A stretch of DNA of 9,929 bases from JBEKYD01 sp049511335 (GTDB lineage Bacteria; Acidobacteriota; Terriglobia; Bryobacterales; Bryobacteraceae). Below the pieces are notes generated by a model. It had not been told where the DNA came from. It saw only the letters and a list, made by a program, of their open reading frames with translations, and did no database searches. The DNA lies in NCBI GenBank assembly GCA_049511335.1, contig JBEKYD010000285.1, positions 1 to 9,929 of the forward strand, given 5' to 3'. Numbering within the stretch: the stretch's first letter is position 1; every line of letters starts with the position of its first letter. This document shows positions 6,526 through 9,929 of the stretch, in pieces. Position numbers and translations under genes: made by a program.

Positions 6526-7116
6526 ATGCTCTCGCGACGGTTTGCCTGTCTGCTGCTCGGTATGTGGTTGGCGGGCATCGTATTGATGACTTGGGTCGAT
6601 TGGGGGCGGGCGCGCGCGGTCGAGACGGTATTGAACGGCGCCAACCCCGCGGCCACCATGCGTTTGAAAGCCTTGGCGCCGGAGGACGCCCGCATGCTCT
6701 TGGCCTACCAGGCCAATGAACAAGCCCGCTGGTACCAGCTTGTGTGGGAAGACGCGCAGGTATTTGGCGGAGCGATTTTCTTCGGCTTCCTGCTGTTCGG
6801 TACGCGAGAAGGGAAAATGGCCCTCGGTCTCGCTTTGGGGATGCTCCTAATCGTTCTGGCGGAACGATTCCTGCTATCCCAACCGATGATCGGCCTGGGA
6901 AGAATGATCGATTTTGTCCGCCCCGACTTGCACTCCGGCGAGCGCAACGCATACTGGGTGGTCCACAATACCTATCGAATGGCGGAATTGGTGAAGTTGG
7001 GAGCCGGCTGCATGCTCGCCGCCGTACTGCTGTCCGGAGGCCCCCGCCGTCTACGCGACCCCTGGGAGCAGGTCCACGTGATCGATAAAGCCGATTACGG
7101 CCATGTCGATGGGTGA
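6526..7116 (+). CDS. unrecognised four-helix integral membrane protein
   Basis: A 196-aa protein that I do not recognise. Four hydrophobic segments are visible at about residues 6-26 (FACLLLGMWLAGIVLMTWV), 76-93, 97-117 (KMALGLALGMLLIVLAERFL) and 154-170. Between the first two lies a polar 50-residue stretch (RARAVETVLNGANPAATMRL and on to NEQARWYQLVWED). The general plan, a first helix followed by a periplasmic or cytosolic helical stretch and three more helices, recalls DUF4149-like small membrane proteins, but this is only a loose likeness. ATG 6526 was chosen because GAGGG lies five bases upstream and the first helix follows directly; the open frame continues upstream to 6343, but that part is Arg-rich and lacks hydrophobic pattern. 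The last 66 bases run into the convergent BMC pentamer gene, so the polar tail (RDPWEQVHVIDKADYGHVDG) is antisense to conserved shell-protein codons and may be an accidental extension. Confidence 0.7.
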   Translation: MLSRRFACLLLGMWLAGIVLMTWVDWGRARAVETVLNGANPAATMRLKALAPEDARMLLAYQANEQARWYQLVWEDAQVFGGAIFFGFLLFGTREGKMALGLALGMLLIVLAERFLLSQPMIGLGRMIDFVRPDLHSGERNAYWVVHNTYRMAELVKLGAGCMLAAVLLSGGPRRLRDPWEQVHVIDKADYGHVDG

Positions 7117-7332
7117 TTGCGGCCTTCCCACCGCCGTCATGGCGCTGAAGCCCTCGGTCGCCAGCAGGACCTTATCGCCCACCCCGGCGTCCACCGCATC
7201 CAGGGCCACTACGGCTTGCCCGCGGTCGCTGCCGTCGAGATTGAGCGGCTGCACCAGGAGCAACTTCCGGCCTTTGTGGCTCGCATGCTTCTGAGTGGCT
7301 ACCAATTCGCCGACGACGCGCGCAATCAGCAT
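7051..7332 (-). CDS. BMC pentameric shell protein (EutN/CcmL family), third copy
   Basis: A 93-aa microcompartment vertex protein (BMC-P). Five copies form a truncated pyramid that closes the twelve corners of the shell. Family pattern: MLIARVVGELVATQKHASHK, GRKLLLVQPLNLDG, VALDAVDAGVGDKVLLATEG, and near the end SPIDMAVIGFIDHVDL. It is the most diverged of the three copies here: the usual PVD(A/T)xIVGIVD end reads PIDMAVIGFID, and the Arg-Gly-Ser-Ala-type loop reads EGFSAM. The start at 7332 has GAGG about six bases upstream and its ATG overlaps the stop of the preceding copy (ATGCTGA, 7 bp overlap); the frame is open further upstream to 7467 but that stretch lies antisense-like over the other copy and shows no domain. 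It is the last gene of the shell operon and its final 66 bases overlap the convergent membrane protein gene tail to tail. Confidence 0.93.
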   Translation of the reverse strand: MLIARVVGELVATQKHASHKGRKLLLVQPLNLDGSDRGQAVVALDAVDAGVGDKVLLATEGFSAMTAVGRPQSPIDMAVIGFIDHVDLLPGVA

Positions 7333-7634
7333 GACTGGCCTCTGCTCGGATCCCCAGCGGGCTGAGTTTTCGCCAGGTGAACGGAGTCGACAATGCCTAC
7401 AATGGTGGTGTCGACGGGCGTTTCGGTGGGGAGGAACGGGAAACTGGCCTCCCTGCCGCGCACCCAATAGACGATCTCACCCGAGCCGGCGCCGGTCGAA
7501 TCGGTGCACACCAGGCGCCGGCCCGTGTTTTCGAGATCCGGGGTAAGGGGCTGCACGATCAGGAAGCGCTGCCCGCGAAGGCTCTCGTTCTTCACCGTAG
7601 ACCAGACGCGTCCCACCACTCGGCCGAGGTACAT
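7326..7634 (-). CDS. BMC pentameric shell protein (EutN/CcmL family), second copy
   Basis: A 102-aa vertex protein of the same family as its neighbours. Pattern in order: MYLGRVVGRVWSTVKNESLR, GQRFLIVQPLTPD, LVCTDSTGAGSGEIVYWVRG, and ETPVDTTIVGIVDSVHL. After the fold there is an extra polar tail of about 14 residues (KTQPAGDPSRGQSC) ending in Cys, absent from the other two copies; it could reach the lumen or outside of the shell or bind a partner, which is inference. Only the five bases ATGCT separate its ATG from the stop of the first copy, and its own stop overlaps the start of the third copy by 7 bp, so all are co-translated. Three unlike copies suggest mixed pentamers or specialised corners. 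Confidence 0.94.
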   Translation of the reverse strand: MYLGRVVGRVWSTVKNESLRGQRFLIVQPLTPDLENTGRRLVCTDSTGAGSGEIVYWVRGREASFPFLPTETPVDTTIVGIVDSVHLAKTQPAGDPSRGQSC

Positions 7635-7639
7635 AGCAT

Positions 7640-7906
7640 TCAGTCCAGTTGCACCTCGTCCACAATGCCGACGATGGCCGTGTCGACCGGGGTGTCTTTG
7701 CAGCCTTCCGCCATGCGGGCCGAGCTGCCCGACACCGCGATGACGCGTTCGCGGAAGCCGGCGCTCACCGTATCGACGGCGACCACATAACCGGCTTCGT
7801 CGGCGCCCTCGGGCGAAACCGGCTTCAGGATGAGAAGCTTCTTACCTTCCAGCCGCGGATCTTTCCGGGTGGCGACCACCGTGCCCACAACGCGGGCCAG
7901 AATCAT
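7640..7906 (-). CDS. BMC pentameric shell protein (EutN/CcmL family), first copy
   Basis: An 88-aa vertex protein, the most canonical of the three: MILARVVGTVVATRKDPRLE, GKKLLILKPVSPEG, YVVAVDTVSAGFRERVIAVS, GSSARMAEG, and KDTPVDTAIVGIVDEVQLD. Length and all conserved blocks are those of EutN/CcmL/GrpN-type proteins (usually about 85-100 aa), so it should form the standard pentamer that caps shell corners. AAGGA lies six bases before the ATG at 7906, and a 19-bp gap separates it from the hexamer gene upstream, in the same direction. Confidence 0.96.
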   Translation of the reverse strand: MILARVVGTVVATRKDPRLEGKKLLILKPVSPEGADEAGYVVAVDTVSAGFRERVIAVSGSSARMAEGCKDTPVDTAIVGIVDEVQLD

Positions 7907-7925
7907 GGCGATTCCTTAAGTCCGG

Positions 7926-8210
7926 TTATTTTGCAGACTTGCCGATCGGCAGCACGTCTTCCAGGCTCTGGTGCGGGCGCGGAATCACATGCACGGCGAT
8001 CAGTTCGCCCACCCGGCGGGCAGCGGCGGCGCCGGCGTCCGTGGCCGCGCGAACGGCAGCCACATCCCCGCGCACCATCGCGGTCACATACCCGGATCCG
8101 ATCTTTTCCCAGCCCACCAAGGTCACCTTGGCGGCCTTCACCATCGCGTCGGCGGCCTCGATCATGGCCACCAGCCCGCGGGTTTCAATCATGCCTAACG
8201 CTTCACCCAT
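7926..8210 (-). CDS. BMC hexameric shell protein (BMC-H, PduA/CcmK/EutM family)
   Basis: A 94-aa, single-domain microcompartment facet protein. Hexamers tile the shell faces and their central pore admits small metabolites. Pattern in order: MGEALGMIETRGLVAMIEAA, DAMVKAAKVTLVGWEKIGSG, YVTAMVRGDVAAVRAATDAG, AAAARRVGELIAVHVIPRPH and a short tail with LEDVLP. The pore loop KIGSG (residues 36-40) is the same as in PduA, whose pore passes small polar molecules such as propanediol; this suggests, but does not show, a similar selectivity. GGAG lies seven bases before the ATG at 8210. It is the first and probably most expressed gene of the operon, as expected because facets need far more copies than corners. 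No tandem-domain BMC-T gene and no second BMC-H gene is in the window. Confidence 0.97.
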   Translation of the reverse strand: MGEALGMIETRGLVAMIEAADAMVKAAKVTLVGWEKIGSGYVTAMVRGDVAAVRAATDAGAAAARRVGELIAVHVIPRPHQSLEDVLPIGKSAK

Positions 8211-8260
8211 CTATCCTCTCCAACCAACTCCGCAATTGATTTCCTGCAGCGGGACCTTCG

Positions 8261-8269
8261 ATTGTAGCA
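8261..8269 (-). promoter_or_regulatory. extended -10 promoter of the BMC shell operon
   Basis: On the minus strand TGCTACAAT (8269-8261) is a good extended -10. No good -35 is seen, as is common with extended -10 promoters. It would give a leader of about 45 bases containing GGAGAGGA before the hexamer gene. GACCTTC in direct orientation at 8253-8259 and 8274-8280 brackets the box, 21 bases apart. Confidence 0.5.
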
Positions 8270-8297
8270 GGTTGACCTTCCGCGGATCGTACACCGA

Positions 8298-8328
8298 TTG
8301 ACAGGCCCATTCCTGCGCCACCTACAAT
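8298..8328 (+). promoter_or_regulatory. promoter of the lipoprotein/ABC permease operon
   Basis: TTGACA (8298-8303), a perfect -35, is followed after 19 bases by TACAAT (8323-8328). The spacing is two bases longer than ideal. The -10 ends six bases before ATG 8335, so the message would start at or within a few bases of the start codon; no Shine-Dalgarno sequence is present, which fits a leaderless message. Confidence 0.5.
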
Positions 8329-8334
8329 GGAACG

Positions 8335-9264
8335 ATGCCCTTTCGGCCCGCCCGGAACGCGATTTGGTTGAGCTTTCTCGTATTCGGTCTCCTTTTTTCC
8401 GGATCCTCGTGTGCCATCCGGCGCCGCGTCATCTCGCGCCAGGGTGGCAACCCCGCTCAGAAGCTGCAGGTTGCCGGCGAGTCCATCCTGCTCGAGACCA
8501 TCGCCCGCGAATACCGGGCCGTCCACGACTTCAGCGCCACGGTAGACATGGTGCCGGCTCTCGGCACTGCGGAAAAGAACCACATCACGGAGTATAAAGA
8601 CGTCCGCGCCTATATTCTTTTTCGCAAGCCGGGATTCATCCGGATCATCGGTCTCTATCCGGTGGTTCGCAGCAAGGCTTTCGACATGACCAGCGATGGC
8701 GCCGCATTCAAACTGTATGTTCCCTCGCGAAATGCCTTCGTGATGGGGAAGAACGATATCGTTCAGCCTTCGCCCAACAAGCTCGAAAACCTGCGCCCCC
8801 AGCACTTCGTCGACGCGCTGCTGGTGCGCCCGGTGGATCTGAAGACGGAAAGAGTATTATTGGAGAATCTGACCGACGAAGATCAGGCCACTTACATCAT
8901 CCATGTGATCCACGAGCAAAACCAGCAACTCCAGCTTCTCCGCACCGTCTGGTTCAATCGCACCAACCTGCACATCTCGCGCCAGTTGATCTTCGACGAC
9001 AAGGGAAACATCCTGACCGACGCCCGCTATTCGGAGTGGAAACTCTACGACAATGTGCCTTTCCCCAAACATATCGAAATCAATCGCCCCCAGGACGAAT
9101 ACGGTGTGGTCATCGATCTGGTGAAAATGGACATCAATAAGGGTGTATCGGATGATAAATTTGTATTGGAGCAGCCGGCGGGAACCACGCTGCGGACCGT
9201 CGGTGAAACTCCGGCTCAGCCTGCCGTGCCTCCGGCAAAGGCCGAAGGAAAGATCGACCGTTAG
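8335..9264 (+). CDS. probable lipoprotein, LolA-like/DUF4292-like
   Basis: A 309-aa exported protein. The N-terminus has basic residues (MPFRPARN), a hydrophobic core (about 9-21, AIWLSFLVFGLLF) and then SGSSC, so Cys26 could be the lipid-bearing Cys of a signal peptidase II site; the box is not ideal because the usual Leu at -3 is Gly or Ser. The mature part is a beta-rich fold like LolA/LppX/DUF4292 proteins: LLETIAREYRAVHDFSATVD (about 52-71), strands with AYILFRKPGFIRIIGLYPVV (about 92-111), AAFKLYVPSRNAFVMG, and the paired strands LHISRQLIFDDKGNILTDAR and PFPKHIEINRPQDEYGVVID. These folds bind lipids or lipoproteins in the periplasm. A Pro/Ala-rich tail ends the protein. Its stop overlaps the start of an ABC permease gene by one base, so it probably acts with that transporter, for example in lipid or lipoprotein export. 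Specific substrate unknown. Confidence 0.75.
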   Translation: MPFRPARNAIWLSFLVFGLLFSGSSCAIRRRVISRQGGNPAQKLQVAGESILLETIAREYRAVHDFSATVDMVPALGTAEKNHITEYKDVRAYILFRKPGFIRIIGLYPVVRSKAFDMTSDGAAFKLYVPSRNAFVMGKNDIVQPSPNKLENLRPQHFVDALLVRPVDLKTERVLLENLTDEDQATYIIHVIHEQNQQLQLLRTVWFNRTNLHISRQLIFDDKGNILTDARYSEWKLYDNVPFPKHIEINRPQDEYGVVIDLVKMDINKGVSDDKFVLEQPAGTTLRTVGETPAQPAVPPAKAEGKIDR

Positions 9265-9929
9265 TGACCGGTAAACTGGTACTCGAAAACCTCAAGCACC
9301 GCCCCATGCGATCGCTGTTGAGCATCCTGCTGATCGGCGTGCCGGTGACGCTGATTCTCACCCTGGTGGGGCTGACCCAAGGCATGCTCGAGGACGGCCG
9401 CAACCGCCAGCGGGGCGTCGGCGCGGACGTCGTGATTCGCGGTTCGACGGCCAAGTCCGTGATCAACTTTAGCCCTTCCTCGATGCCGGTAGCCATGGTC
9501 GCGGCGATTGAGCGCCAGCCGCACGTCAAGCTGGCCATGGGCGTCATCAATCACGCCATCGATCTGCCGCTGGCCATCACGGGGATCGATCTGGCCAAAT
9601 TCAACCGGATGACCGGCGGATTTACGTACGACGACGGCGGACCCTTTGAAGGCCCCGGCGACATTCTGGTCGATCGATACTATGCCCAACAGCACCGCCT
9701 CGCGGTCGGGCAGAAAATCAAGCTGCTCAATTACGACTGGCGTGTGGCTGGGATCGTCGAGCCGGGCAAGCTGGCGCGGCTGGCCGTGCCCCTCGCCACC
9801 CTGCAGGAGCTGGATGCGGCTACCGGCAAGATCGGGCAGATCTACGTCAAGGTGGACGATCCCGCTCACACCGATGAGGTCGTGAAAGAGTTGCTGGCGT
9901 TGCTGCCCGGTTATGGCGTCAACAGCATG
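9264..9929 (+). CDS. ABC transporter permease (MacB/FtsX, LolC/DevC-like), N-terminal part
   Basis: The first 222 residues of a permease that continues past the window; the frame is open to the last base. It begins at GTG 9264, sharing one base with the TAG of the lipoprotein gene (TAGTG), and AAGGA lies about 15 bases upstream. Residues 1-17 (GKLVLENLKHRPMRSLLS) and the helix at about 18-40 (ILLIGVPVTLILTLVGLTQG) are the classic start of MacB/FtsX permeases. Then comes the extracytoplasmic MacB core: RGVGADVVIRGSTAKSVINF, PHVKLAMGVINHAIDLPLAI, GPGDILVDRYYAQQHRLAVG and IKLLNYDWRVAGIVEPGKLA. Unlike the first permease of the window this is the ordinary single-unit type, which usually has a separate ATPase gene beside it; that gene is expected just downstream. 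With the lipoprotein it may form a Lol-like or efflux-like export unit (inference). Confidence 0.88.
   Translation, partial: MTGKLVLENLKHRPMRSLLSILLIGVPVTLILTLVGLTQGMLEDGRNRQRGVGADVVIRGSTAKSVINFSPSSMPVAMVAAIERQPHVKLAMGVINHAIDLPLAITGIDLAKFNRMTGGFTYDDGGPFEGPGDILVDRYYAQQHRLAVGQKIKLLNYDWRVAGIVEPGKLARLAVPLATLQELDAATGKIGQIYVKVDDPAHTDEVVKELLALLPGYGVNSM

Noticed and set aside
7333..7467. Upstream extension of the third BMC-P gene to 7467
   Set aside because: The added 45 residues are out-of-frame reading of the second BMC-P gene; the family begins with M-x-x-A/G-R-V-V-G, which fits ATG 7332.
7377..8301. Several plus-strand frames over the BMC genes (such as 7377-7790 and 7649-8239)
   Set aside because: Antisense shadows of four intact shell genes; no family pattern.

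Overview
The window reads as a stretch of chromosome from an Acidobacteriota-like bacterium, most plausibly of the Solibacter/Bryobacter type. This is an inference from three things: GC-rich DNA, a MacB/FtsX permease of the kind greatly expanded in acidobacteria (ADOP-type), and a bacterial microcompartment (BMC) shell set with several EutN/CcmL-type pentamer genes. No tRNA, rRNA, CRISPR array or transposase gene was seen.

Layout. (1) 2-1261 (+): the C-terminal half of a large ABC-type permease, cut by the window edge. (2) 1337-2405 (+): an overlapping pair, a HEPN-like small protein followed by a minimal nucleotidyltransferase (MNT) with a helical C-terminal extension; this looks like a HEPN/MNT toxin-antitoxin-type module. 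(3) 2605-3051 (+): a compact TrmO/TsaA-family tRNA methyltransferase. (4) 3052-3372: a non-coding gap between convergent genes, filled by nested inverted repeats flanked by a short direct repeat, possibly a miniature mobile element. (5) 6322-3373 (-): a two-gene operon of a small CxxC protein (DUF1858/DUF542-like) overlapping a 910-aa NDP-forming acyl-CoA synthetase fused to a GNAT acetyltransferase (PatZ/Pat architecture, but with both synthetase histidines kept). (6) 6526-7116 (+): an unrecognised four-helix membrane protein whose 3' end overlaps the next operon tail to tail. (7) 8210-7051 (-): a four-gene BMC shell operon with one PduA-like hexamer protein and three different EutN/CcmL-type pentamer proteins, and no enzyme gene. 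(8) 8335-9929 (+): a probable lipoprotein with a LolA-like/DUF4292-like look, overlapping by one base the start of a second MacB/FtsX-type ABC permease that runs off the window.

How they may work together. The most interesting part is the compact shell-only BMC operon. It encodes one facet protein with a KIGSG pore loop and three vertex proteins, so any cargo enzymes would have to be encoded elsewhere. A divergent 124-bp control region separates it from the lipoprotein/ABC operon; both directions have a TACAAT-type -10 box, and a pair of GACCTTC direct repeats brackets the BMC -10. The nearby acyl-CoA synthetase/acetyltransferase could in principle process acyl-CoA made in such a compartment or acetylate its enzymes, but nothing in the sequence shows a direct link.
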